DNA of 15,478 nt, from positions 1 to 15,478 of the forward strand of contig VBGS01000008.1 of NCBI GenBank assembly GCA_005889445.1, given 5' to 3'. This DNA comes from Chloroflexota bacterium (GTDB lineage Bacteria; Chloroflexota; Limnocylindria; P2-11E). The notes beneath the pieces were generated by a model. That model ran no database searches. It was not told the origin of the DNA and saw nothing but the letters and a program-made list of their open reading frames with translations. Made by a program: the position numbers and the translations under genes. Shown here in pieces: positions 7,082-14,557 of this stretch; position 1 is the first letter of the stretch; each line of letters begins with the position of its first letter.

Positions 7082-8898
7082 AGGTCCTCGTCGCCGTCGC
7101 GGACGCCGAGCGCGACCGCCCCCTCCTGGACATGGCGGCCGCCCTCGCGCGGGACGGTGAGGTGATCCTCGCATCCGTGATCGAGGTCACCGGCGACGCC
7201 GCGCTGACCTCGGCGCAGCCCGAGGCTCGCGCCCGTCGGCGCCTCCTCGACACGCTGGCCGCCGACATGGGCGCCACGCACGCGCGATCGCTCGTGACGG
7301 TCGCGCGGGTCGGCTGGGACGCGATCCGCGACGCCTGCGCTACCGAGCGGCCCGATCTACTGCTGGTGAGCTGGAACAGACCCGGCTGGGACATCCTCGG
7401 CACGACGATCGAGGAGATCCTTCGTGATCCACCGGCTGACGTCGCCGTGGTGAAGGGCACCCCCGGACGAGCCAAACGAATTCTCGTGCCGGTGCGCGGT
7501 GGTCGATACGCGCAGCTCGCGGCCCGGCTCGGCACCGATCTCGCGCGCGCGCACGACGGCGCGGTCACGCTTCTGCATGTCACCGAGCGCGGCCGGCGCC
7601 GCGCGACCTTGTACGAGCTCCTCGGCGACCTTGCCTACGACGAACGTGCCGAGCGACTGGTCACACGCGCCGGCGATCCGCCCAAGATCATCATCGAGGA
7701 GATCGCCGCGCACGACGCCATCGTCTTCGGCGCCACCGGCAGGGAGGGGGCGGAGGACCCACTCGGTCCGGTGGGGCATCAGATCCTCGACGCCGCGCGC
7801 AACGCGGTGATCGTGCGCACCCGCGCGCCGATCGCGTCGAGCGTGTTCGTGGAGCGCTCGCGGCTGCCGGAGGACCGCGCCGAGCGCAGCCGGGTCCTGG
7901 GGGAGCTCGTCGACAAGTGGTTCGTCGAGAACACCTTCACCTCGAGCGAGTTCGCCGATCTGCGCCGGCTCGTCGACGCGAAGGAGCGCCAGAACGTGCG
8001 CATTTCGGTCGGGCTGCCGACCCTCAACGAGGAGGCGACGATCCGTAAGGTCATCCGCGCGATCCGGTCGCGCTTGATGGAGCGCGTGCCACTCGTCGAC
8101 GAGATCGTCGTCATCGACTCCCGCTCGGAGGATCGAACGCGGGAGCTGGCCGCCGAGGAGGGCGTGCCTGTCTTCATCCACGACGAGATCCTTCCCGAGA
8201 CCGGCACGTACCGGGGGAAAGGCGAGGCGCTCTGGAAGAGCCTGCACGTGATGACGGGCGACATCGTGACCTGGATCGACACGGACGTGTCGACGCCGCA
8301 CCCCAAGTTCGTCTATGGGATCGTCGGCGCGCTGCTCATGCGGCCGGACCTGCAGTTCGTGAAGGCGTTCTACCAACGGCCGCTCCGCCTGGGTGACGAC
8401 CTACAGGCTTCTGGAGGCGGCCGCGTGACCGAGCTCGCCGCGCGGCCGATCCTGAACCTGTTCTTTCCTGAGCTATCCGGGATCGTGCAGCCCCTCTCCG
8501 GCGAGCAGGGAGGGCGCCGCGCGCTGCTCGAGCAGCTGCCCTTCTTCAGTGGTTACGGCGTCGAGACCGGGCTGCTGATCGACACGCTGCAGCGCGCGGG
8601 CCTCGGCGGGATCGGCCAGGTCGACATGAAGCAGCGGATCCATCGCAACCAATCGCTCTATGCCCTGTCGATGATGAGCTTCGAGGTCCTGCAGGTCGCG
8701 CTGAAACGTGTCGGCGAAGCGCACGGCGCCGCGCTCCTGGAGGAGGCCAACTTCACGATGAAGCTCATCGCGCCGGCCGGAGGCGGCAGGCTGCATCTCG
8801 AGATGCGCGACATCATCGACATCGAGCGGCCTCCGATCGCGAGCATCGCCGCGTATCAGACGAGGCGGCTCGGGGAGGTCGATACTCCCGCGCGTTGA
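7078..8898 (+). CDS. gpgS: Tandem universal stress protein domains fused to glucosyl-3-phosphoglycerate synthase (GT81)
   Basis: A 606-residue protein. Residues 1 to about 130 form a degenerate universal-stress-protein (UspA) domain starting MKVLVAVAD. A second UspA domain starts at R134 (RILVPVRGG) and has a nearly canonical ATP-loop, GATG followed by GPVG near residue 230. From about residue 270 it is GpgS: VGLPTLNEEATI, IVVIDSRSEDRT, YRGKGEALWKSL, the metal-binding D401-T-D403, GGGRVTELAARP, QPLSGE, GYGVETGLLIDT and IHRNQSL (H522, expected metal ligand). These closely match the mycobacterial enzyme, which transfers glucose from an NDP-glucose donor to 3-phosphoglycerate, the first step to glucosylglycerate. 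GpgS alone is about 320 residues, so the USP part is an addition, perhaps an ATP- or stress-responsive control module (inference). No separate glucosyl-phosphoglycerate phosphatase is recognisable nearby. Confidence 0.92.
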   Translation: MKVLVAVADAERDRPLLDMAAALARDGEVILASVIEVTGDAALTSAQPEARARRRLLDTLAADMGATHARSLVTVARVGWDAIRDACATERPDLLLVSWNRPGWDILGTTIEEILRDPPADVAVVKGTPGRAKRILVPVRGGRYAQLAARLGTDLARAHDGAVTLLHVTERGRRRATLYELLGDLAYDERAERLVTRAGDPPKIIIEEIAAHDAIVFGATGREGAEDPLGPVGHQILDAARNAVIVRTRAPIASSVFVERSRLPEDRAERSRVLGELVDKWFVENTFTSSEFADLRRLVDAKERQNVRISVGLPTLNEEATIRKVIRAIRSRLMERVPLVDEIVVIDSRSEDRTRELAAEEGVPVFIHDEILPETGTYRGKGEALWKSLHVMTGDIVTWIDTDVSTPHPKFVYGIVGALLMRPDLQFVKAFYQRPLRLGDDLQASGGGRVTELAARPILNLFFPELSGIVQPLSGEQGGRRALLEQLPFFSGYGVETGLLIDTLQRAGLGGIGQVDMKQRIHRNQSLYALSMMSFEVLQVALKRVGEAHGAALLEEANFTMKLIAPAGGGRLHLEMRDIIDIERPPIASIAAYQTRRLGEVDTPAR

Positions 8899-10853
8899 AG
8901 CTCTTGCGAACCGCCGCCGAGGTCCGGGCGTGGCGCGCCCGGTCAGGCCGGGTCGGCTTCGTCCCGACGATGGGTGCGCTTCACGAAGGCCATCTCGCGC
9001 TCATGCGCCGCGCCGCCGCCGAGTCCGATACCGCCGCTGCATCGATCTTCGTGAACCCGACACAGTTCGGCGCTGACGAGGATTACCGCGCCTATCCGCG
9101 CAACGAGACCGAGGACGTGGCACGCTGCGAGCGGGCAGGCGTGACGATGGTGTTCGCGCCGCCCGTCGAGGAGATCTACCCCGACGGTGACCAGACGCGG
9201 GTCGTCCCGGGGCCGATCGCCGAACGGCTCGAGGGCGCGGCGCGGCCGGGGCACTTCACCGGTGTCTGCACGGTCGTGACAAAGCTCTTCGCGACGGTCC
9301 GGCCCGAGGCGGCCTACTTCGGACAGAAGGACTTCCAGCAGCTTCGCGTCGTGCAGGTCTTGACCAGAGATCTGCGGTTCGGCATCCGCATCGTCGGCTG
9401 TCCGATCGTGCGGGAGCCCGACGGGCTGGCGATGAGCTCGCGCAACGCGTATCTCTCCGCGGACGATCGGCGCCGTGCGCTGGCCCTCTCGCGGGGTCTG
9501 TTCGCGGCACGCGACCTCTGGAGCGCCGGCGAGCGCGATCCGGCGGTGCTCCGCGAACGCGTCACCACCGTGGCCGCCGCGCCGGACGCGCTCGAGTACG
9601 TCTCGGTCGCCGACCCGTACACGCTCGAGGAGCTGCGCGGGCCGTCCGGCAAAGTGGTCGTGTCGGTCGCCGCACGTCTCGGCAAGGCGCGGCTCATCGA
9701 CAACGTGCTGCTGGGCATCGATGTCGGCGAGCTCGCCCATTTCTCGCATCACGTCACGAACTCGCTGCTCAACCCGCTGCTCCCGCTGATCCGCGACGCG
9801 TTCGCGATGAGCTACGCGGAAAGCGGATTCGCGGTCTCGGCGTTCAGCATCGCGTCGGGTCTCGCGAACGCGCCGTGGGGCATCCTGGCCGATCGCATCG
9901 GATCGCGCACCGTCATCGTCGGCGGCCTGCTGCTCATGGGCGCGGTGAGCGTGGCGCTGGCAACGGCCGCGGCGTACTGGCAGCTCCTCGTCTTCCTGGT
10001 CCTGATGGGCGTCGTGTCGGGCTCATATCACGGGCCCGCCGCGGCGCTGATCGCGCGCACCTTTGGAGCCCGCGTGCGCGGCACAGCGATGGGGATCCAC
10101 ATCACCGGCGGCCACCTGTCGTTCTTCGCGGCCCCGGCGCTGGCGGGACTCCTGGCGACGACGACCGGCACGTGGCGGACGCCGTATCTCTGGTTCGCGG
10201 CGGCGCCGGTCGTGCTCGCCGCGCTCCTCTGGATCGTCGCGCCGCGGACGCAGGAGTCGAGCGCGAGCGGCGACCGCTTCGCCGCGTTCCGCGAGATCGC
10301 GAACGTCTTCCGCGACGTCGGACCGATCGTCTCGCTCTCCGTCGCCTTCCAATTCGGCCTCGCCGCGATGCTCGCGTTCCTCGCGCTGTACTTCGTCGAC
10401 GCGCGCGGCATCTCCCCGGGCCTCGCCGCGGTGCTCTTCGGCGTCCCGCAGCTCGTCGGGGTCATCGGGGCGCCGCTTGGCGGATTTCTTTCGGATCGGT
10501 TCGGCCGTCGAACGGTCATGCTCGTCGGCCTCGCGCTGCTCGGGCCCTCCGTCGGTGCGGTCACGATCGTCCCGAACGCGCTGCTGCCCGTCGCGCTCGT
10601 GGTCTTCGGCCTGCTCTTCTCGATGCGCACGACGGTGACCGAGACCCTCGTCATGGACACCGCGCCGCCGGGACGGCGTGCCACCGTGCTCGGGGCGTAC
10701 TACCTCGCGAACGCGCACGTCGGCGGCATTGGAGCGCCGCTCTTCGGATTCCTCGCGGAGGCGGTGGGCATCGCGCCGGCGTTCAACTGGATCGCGCTCG
10801 CGTTCGTCGGGCTGTCGGGAGTCACGTTGCTGGTCGGACGCCGCCTCCGCTGA
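8895..10853 (+). CDS. panC: Pantothenate synthetase (PanC) fused in frame to an MFS transporter
   Basis: A 652-residue two-part protein. Residues 1-274 are a complete PanC, which condenses pantoate and beta-alanine using ATP. Visible motifs are PTMGALHEGH (H30, H33), FVNPTQF, RPGHFTGV, YFGQKDFQQL (K145), REPDGLAMSSRN and the usual C-terminal end, LGKARLIDNVLL (D269). Without a stop it continues into a 12-helix major facilitator protein (about 275-652) with GILADRIGSRT and GFLSDRFGRRT loops and a group-1-like start, LAHFSHHVTNSLLNPLLPL. No in-frame ATG or ribosome binding site marks a separate transporter start; an internal GTG at 9705 is possible. PanC and the MFS N-terminus are both cytoplasmic, so topology allows the fusion. 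The TTG start overlaps the GpgS stop (TTGA). The transported compound is unknown; pantothenate, pantoate or beta-alanine would make sense. An indel in the assembly is the main alternative. Confidence 0.9.
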   Translation: MKLLRTAAEVRAWRARSGRVGFVPTMGALHEGHLALMRRAAAESDTAAASIFVNPTQFGADEDYRAYPRNETEDVARCERAGVTMVFAPPVEEIYPDGDQTRVVPGPIAERLEGAARPGHFTGVCTVVTKLFATVRPEAAYFGQKDFQQLRVVQVLTRDLRFGIRIVGCPIVREPDGLAMSSRNAYLSADDRRRALALSRGLFAARDLWSAGERDPAVLRERVTTVAAAPDALEYVSVADPYTLEELRGPSGKVVVSVAARLGKARLIDNVLLGIDVGELAHFSHHVTNSLLNPLLPLIRDAFAMSYAESGFAVSAFSIASGLANAPWGILADRIGSRTVIVGGLLLMGAVSVALATAAAYWQLLVFLVLMGVVSGSYHGPAAALIARTFGARVRGTAMGIHITGGHLSFFAAPALAGLLATTTGTWRTPYLWFAAAPVVLAALLWIVAPRTQESSASGDRFAAFREIANVFRDVGPIVSLSVAFQFGLAAMLAFLALYFVDARGISPGLAAVLFGVPQLVGVIGAPLGGFLSDRFGRRTVMLVGLALLGPSVGAVTIVPNALLPVALVVFGLLFSMRTTVTETLVMDTAPPGRRATVLGAYYLANAHVGGIGAPLFGFLAEAVGIAPAFNWIALAFVGLSGVTLLVGRRLR

Positions 10854-10856
10854 TCA
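10851..10856. other. TGATCA palindrome providing both stop codons of two convergent operons
   Basis: TGA at 10851-10853 ends the PanC-MFS gene on the plus strand, and the reverse complement of 10854-10856 is TGA, ending PanE on the minus strand. No base lies between the genes. A 6-bp GC hairpin follows at 10860-10875 (GGCGC, loop GAGG, GCGCC, plus a flanking C-G pair) inside PanE. It has no T-tract, so no convincing intrinsic terminator separates the operons. Confidence 0.8.
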
Positions 10857-11684
10857 TCCCGGCGCGAGGGCGCCGACGAGCAGCGTCACCGCCTGATTGA
10901 GCGGAGCCCGGACCCCGCGCTTCGCTCCGTGCCGGTACACCGCTCCGTTGATCGCTTCGACCTCGGTGTGCCGGCCCGCCTCGACGTCCTGGAGCATGGA
11001 CGAGCGGTTGTTGCCGGTCAGCGCGGCCATCGATCGCCACTGCTCGACGGCCTCGTCCTCGGTGAGCGCCACGCCGTGCGCGCTCGCGACCCGCGCCACC
11101 TCGCGCGCGAGGACGTCCGCGACGAGCGCGGCCGCTGGATCGGCGAGCAGGTCGGCGTTGGTCTTGCGGGTGAGGGCGGTGAGCGGGTTAACCGCGGCGT
11201 TGGTGACGAGCTTGCGCCAGACCGACGGCCACGGATCGTCGACGACCTTCACGTCCATCCCGCCCGCGCGAAGGAGCGAGCCGAGCTCGTCGAGCCAGGT
11301 GCGCGCGGTGGGGTTCTCCGGCGGGCCGATCTCGATCCTGCCTGGCCCGGTCGCGCGCAGCGTCCCGCCCTCGAGCTGCGCGCCGACGTAGATGACGCCG
11401 ACCGCGGCGCGGTCGTGCCCGACGTGGTCGGCGATGATCTCGTAGTTGCCGAGACCGTTCTGGATGGTCAGCGCGACACCGCCCGGTCCGAGGATCTTCG
11501 CGGCGACGTTGGCGGCCCACTCGGTCCCGGGCGTCTTGGTCGCCACGACCACCGCCTCGACCGCCGTCTCTCCCTCGCGCAGCGGTGATTTGGTGCGGTC
11601 GACCCTGACGAGCTCGGCACGACCCTCGAGTGCCCGCGCGACGACGTGGCCGATCGCGCCCATACCGAGGATCGCCACGCGCAC
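10854..11684 (-). CDS. panE: 2-Dehydropantoate 2-reductase (ketopantoate reductase)
   Basis: A 276-residue ApbA/PanE-family enzyme that reduces ketopantoate to pantoate with NADPH, the second step of pantothenate synthesis. The Rossmann start is MRVAILGMGAIG (G7-x-G9-x-x-G12). VVATKTPGT gives K50, NGLGN lies at 76-80, and the catalytic signature is WRKLVTNAAVNPLTAL (K158, N162, N166) followed by EVEAINGAV. The stretch between the glycine loop and K50 is about 20 residues shorter than in the enzymes I know (the equivalent lysine is near position 72 in E. coli), so the nucleotide-binding domain is trimmed. GTG start, three bases after the PanB stop. Its own stop abuts the stop of PanC-MFS on the other strand. 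Last gene of the right-hand operon. Confidence 0.9.
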   Translation of the reverse strand: MRVAILGMGAIGHVVARALEGRAELVRVDRTKSPLREGETAVEAVVVATKTPGTEWAANVAAKILGPGGVALTIQNGLGNYEIIADHVGHDRAAVGVIYVGAQLEGGTLRATGPGRIEIGPPENPTARTWLDELGSLLRAGGMDVKVVDDPWPSVWRKLVTNAAVNPLTALTRKTNADLLADPAAALVADVLAREVARVASAHGVALTEDEAVEQWRSMAALTGNNRSSMLQDVEAGRHTEVEAINGAVYRHGAKRGVRAPLNQAVTLLVGALAPG

Positions 11685-11687
11685 GGC

Positions 11688-12584
11688 CTAACCGGCCTTT
11701 CGCTGGGCCAGGCTCCGCTGCAGCGAGAGCAGCTCGTTCTCCTTCATCGTGAAGCTCTGCTCGTCCGTGGGGAACGATCCGTCGCGGACCTCGTGGTCGT
11801 ATTCGCGAAGGGCCTCGACGACGGCGCTCCCGATCTCGGCGAAGCGCTTGGCGAACTTCGGCTTGAAGTCGCCGTAGAGGCCGAGCACGTCATGCAGCAC
11901 GAGCACCTGGCCGTCGCAGTCGACGCCCGCGCCGATGCCGATCGTCGGGATCGAAAGACGCTCGGTCGCGAGCGCGCCGACGGCGGCCGGGACCGACTCG
12001 AGGACGATCGCGAAGGCGCCGGCGTCCTCGAGCGCGAGGGAGTCATCGATGAGCTGTCGGGCGGCCCCTGCGGTCTTGGCCTGCACCTTGAATCCGCCGA
12101 GCTGCGCCACGCGCTGCGGCGTGAGGCCGACGTGGGCCATGACCGCGATGCCGTTCGCGCTGAGCGCGCGCACCGTCTCGACGACCTCGGCGCCGCCCTC
12201 GACCTTCACCGCGTCCATCCCAGCTTCTTTGAGGAAGCGCGCGGCATTCCGAAGGGCGTCTGCCGGTCCCGCCTGGTAGCTCCCGAACGGCATGTCGCCG
12301 ATGAGCAGCGGCCGCGACGCGCCGCGCGAGACGGCGGCCGCGTGTCGGACCATGTCGTCCATCGTCACGGGAACGGTCGTCGGGTAGCCGAGCACGACCA
12401 TGCCCAGCGAATCGCCGACGAGGATGCTGTCGATACCCGCCCGCTCGACGAGGCGCGCGAACGCGGCGTCGTAGGCGGTCATCATCGTGATGCGCTTGCC
12501 ATCGCGTTTCATCGCGATGAGATCGGGGACGGTGACCTTCTTCGTGGGAGCCGGCGCGGGCGCGCCGCCGTGCTGCTCGCTCAT
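11688..12584 (-). CDS. panB: 3-Methyl-2-oxobutanoate hydroxymethyltransferase (PanB)
   Basis: A 298-residue PanB of normal length plus a short N-terminal tail. It transfers a hydroxymethyl group from methylenetetrahydrofolate to 2-oxoisovalerate, giving ketopantoate. Conserved blocks are ITMMTAYDAAFA, VGDSLGMVVLGY (D58, metal ligand), IGDMPFGSYQ (D97, metal ligand), DAVKVEGG (E129), MAHVGLTPQ, IVLESVP (E196, proposed catalytic residue), PTIGIGAG and HDVLGLYGDFKPKF. The ATG at 12584 is preferred to starts further upstream because it has a strong ribosome binding site and begins a normal PanB. It ends with TAG, the only non-TGA stop seen here, just before PanE. Confidence 0.95.
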   Translation of the reverse strand: MSEQHGGAPAPAPTKKVTVPDLIAMKRDGKRITMMTAYDAAFARLVERAGIDSILVGDSLGMVVLGYPTTVPVTMDDMVRHAAAVSRGASRPLLIGDMPFGSYQAGPADALRNAARFLKEAGMDAVKVEGGAEVVETVRALSANGIAVMAHVGLTPQRVAQLGGFKVQAKTAGAARQLIDDSLALEDAGAFAIVLESVPAAVGALATERLSIPTIGIGAGVDCDGQVLVLHDVLGLYGDFKPKFAKRFAEIGSAVVEALREYDHEVRDGSFPTDEQSFTMKENELLSLQRSLAQRKAG

Positions 12585-12666
12585 CTCGTGACCTCCGTCC
12601 AGGCCGGCTTCGTGCCGGTCCCGGCGTCGCCTCGAATCGTACCGCGCCGCGGGTAGCACGCACGAT
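12585..12666 (-). promoter_or_regulatory. 82-nt leader region between the MFS gene and panB
   Basis: This is the longest gap in the window. It holds the panB ribosome binding site and a small hairpin (CCGGC 12604-12608, loop, GCCGG 12614-12618). It also has one TACGAT hexamer on the minus strand, around 12634-12641, with no good partner at the -35 distance. It could carry an internal promoter or attenuator for panB-panE, but neither is convincing from sequence. Confidence 0.25.
12591..12596 (-). promoter_or_regulatory. Ribosome binding site of panB
   Basis: On the minus strand GGAGGT lies 6 nt before the ATG at 12584. It is the strongest Shine-Dalgarno sequence on the right side and decides the PanB start. 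Confidence 0.75.
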
Positions 12667-13875
12667 TCATTCCAGCTCACGGATCGAGCGGACCGATAGC
12701 GCCGCGAGGCAGAGGACGGCCGCGATCGCCCCACCGATCACGAACGCGCCGTCCGGGCCGATCCGCTCCACGAGCGCGGCGAAGACGAGCGGGCCGAGCG
12801 GCAACAGCAGGATCGAGCCAAAGCCGTCGACGCTCGATACCCGTCCGAGCATCTCGCGCGGGACATGCCGCTGCAGCGAGGTGTCCCAGAGGATCTGAAA
12901 GCCGACCAGCGAAAGGCCCTGGACGAACGCGAAGAGAAGGATGGCGGGTACCGCGTTTACGAGCCCGAACCCAGCGACGGCCACGCCCGTGAGCGCCGCC
13001 CATGCGTACATCGCCATACCGGCGTGGCGGATGCGGACCTGGCCGCTCAGCAGCGTTCCGCCGATCTCGCCCGCTCCGACGACGGTACCGATCGCTCCAT
13101 AAAGCGCGGCGTCGCCGTGAAGCACGTCACGGACCAGGATCGGGAGAGCCACGATCAAGGGCCCGGCGATCGCGAGGTTGACCAGCGCGAACAGGGCGAT
13201 GGTGATCCAGAGCCATGGCAGCGAGAACGTGAACGCGATGCCCGCACGGACCTGCCGAAGGAACGGCTCGGGAGGCGGCGGCTCGCGGCGTGGCGGTCGC
13301 GCGAGCGACAGCGCGACGAAGCTGACAAAGAACGTCGCCGCGTCGATCGCGAACGCGCTCGGCGCTCCGGCGGTCGCGACGATGATCCCGCCGACCACGG
13401 GGCCCGCGACACGCGCCATCTGGAACGACAGTCCGTTGACCGCGTTCCCGGATTGCAGGACGTCCTCCGGGATGAGCTCGGGGATGATGGCGGTCATCGC
13501 CGGCTGGAAGAACGCTGCGCTCATCCCAAAGAATGCCGATGCGAGGTAGAGGTGCTCGATACGAAGCGCGCCGCTCAGTCCCAGCGCGGCGACGATCGCC
13601 ACGATGCATCCGCTGGCGAGATCGCTTGCGAGGATGATCCGCCGACGCGGTATGCGATCGACGATGACGCCCCCGACCAGGAGGAACACGAGCATCGTCG
13701 CGGTGGTGATCGCCGCGCCGATCCCGAGCTGGAGAGGCGTGCCCCCGAGCGCGAGGATCTGGAACGGCTGGGCGACCGAGTACATGAAGTTGCCGAATCG
13801 CGAGACGGTCTGCCCTGTCCACAGGAGCCGGAAGTCACGATGCCGAAGGGGACGAAGGATCGCTGGAGAACGCAC
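12667..13875 (-). CDS. MFS transporter, EntS-like (MFS_3) family
   Basis: A 402-residue major facilitator protein with about 12 hydrophobic helices. It opens with LRHRDFRLLWTGQTVSRFGNFM, typical of the MFS_3/enterobactin-exporter-like group. It has the loop 2-3 motif GGVIVDRIPRRR, a middle cytoplasmic loop rich in arginine and proline (PPRREPPPPEP), and a conserved late block PREMLGRVSSVDGF. Members are usually exporters of small molecules, drugs or siderophores; no substrate can be read here. The GTG start lies 4 nt after the stop of the HAD gene, so the two are co-transcribed, and PanB follows after 82 nt. Unlike the MFS domain fused to PanC it is free-standing, and the two are not close copies. 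Confidence 0.88.
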   Translation of the reverse strand: MRSPAILRPLRHRDFRLLWTGQTVSRFGNFMYSVAQPFQILALGGTPLQLGIGAAITTATMLVFLLVGGVIVDRIPRRRIILASDLASGCIVAIVAALGLSGALRIEHLYLASAFFGMSAAFFQPAMTAIIPELIPEDVLQSGNAVNGLSFQMARVAGPVVGGIIVATAGAPSAFAIDAATFFVSFVALSLARPPRREPPPPEPFLRQVRAGIAFTFSLPWLWITIALFALVNLAIAGPLIVALPILVRDVLHGDAALYGAIGTVVGAGEIGGTLLSGQVRIRHAGMAMYAWAALTGVAVAGFGLVNAVPAILLFAFVQGLSLVGFQILWDTSLQRHVPREMLGRVSSVDGFGSILLLPLGPLVFAALVERIGPDGAFVIGGAIAAVLCLAALSVRSIRELE

Positions 13876-13879
13876 GGCT

Positions 13880-14548
13880 TCAGCCGGCGATCGCGAGCTC
13901 GTCGATCACGTCGGGAAGCATCTCGAGGTCGCGGAGAACGCGCGTCGGCGAAGAGTCGAGCGGCTCGCTGTGACGGTCGATGAAGACCGTACGGAAGCCC
14001 AGCGCGGACGCGGGGCGGATGTCGTGGTACTGGCTCGCGCCGACGTGGATCGTTCGCTCGGTCGAGGCACCACTTCGCTCCAGGAACGTTCGCCAGTGTC
14101 CGACCGCCGGCTTGTAGCCGCCGGCATCCTGGGCGGTGACCGCCAGATCCGGGCTGATCCCAAGACGCTCGATCGAGCGCTCCAGGAGATCGCGATCCAC
14201 GTTCGAAAGGATCGCGATCTTCCGGCCGCGCTCGCGCAGCGCGCCCAGGGCCGCCGGGACCTCCGGAAACGGCGACCAGTCCGCCAGCGACGTCGGCAGC
14301 GGCGATGGCTCGTCCTCACCGATCCCAGCGTCGAGTGAACGCAGGACGCGGCGGCCGACGCGATCGAGCACTTCCTTATAGAGGTGGTAGCCCTCGCCCT
14401 CGAACTGGGCCTCCATCGCGATGTACCACTCGGCCAGCGCCTGGCGATCCGTCGCCGGCGGAAGGTACGGCAGCAGCGCATCGGTGATCCCGCGCTCCCA
14501 ATCGATCAGGGTGCCGTAGCAATCGAAGGTCACCCACTCCACCGGCAT
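13880..14548 (-). CDS. HAD-superfamily hydrolase, type II haloacid dehalogenase-like
   Basis: A 222-residue HAD-fold enzyme with an alpha-helical cap. Motif I is FDCYGTLIDW with nucleophile D9. The second residue of the usual DxD pair is Y11, as in L-2-haloacid dehalogenases, whose motif is DxYGT. Motif II is ILSNVD (S115), motif III GYKP (K146), and motif IV VGASQYHDIRPA (D176). The missing second aspartate argues against an ordinary phosphatase and leans towards dehalogenase-like or uncertain activity. It sits between a gene of unknown function and an MFS transporter, nine bases after the former. The ATG start has no clear ribosome binding site but begins right at motif I, as in relatives. 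The substrate is unknown. Confidence 0.85.
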   Translation of the reverse strand: MPVEWVTFDCYGTLIDWERGITDALLPYLPPATDRQALAEWYIAMEAQFEGEGYHLYKEVLDRVGRRVLRSLDAGIGEDEPSPLPTSLADWSPFPEVPAALGALRERGRKIAILSNVDRDLLERSIERLGISPDLAVTAQDAGGYKPAVGHWRTFLERSGASTERTIHVGASQYHDIRPASALGFRTVFIDRHSEPLDSSPTRVLRDLEMLPDVIDELAIAG

Positions 14549-14557
14549 CGCGGTCGA

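Noticed and set aside
8873..8890. GGGAG...CTCCC hairpin containing a possible Shine-Dalgarno before PanC
   Set aside because: The SD-like sequence is about 14 nt from the TTG, too far to be convincing, and short GC stems are expected by chance here.
10860..10875. GC hairpin after the convergent stops as an intrinsic terminator
   Set aside because: Only 6 bp with no T-tract on either strand, so it was not called a terminator.
11646..12656. 336-codon plus-strand frame over panB
   Set aside because: Antisense to PanB, whose full set of conserved residues is on the minus strand.
12865..13983. 372-codon plus-strand frame over the MFS transporter
   Set aside because: Highly charged shadow of a hydrophobic membrane protein on the opposite strand.
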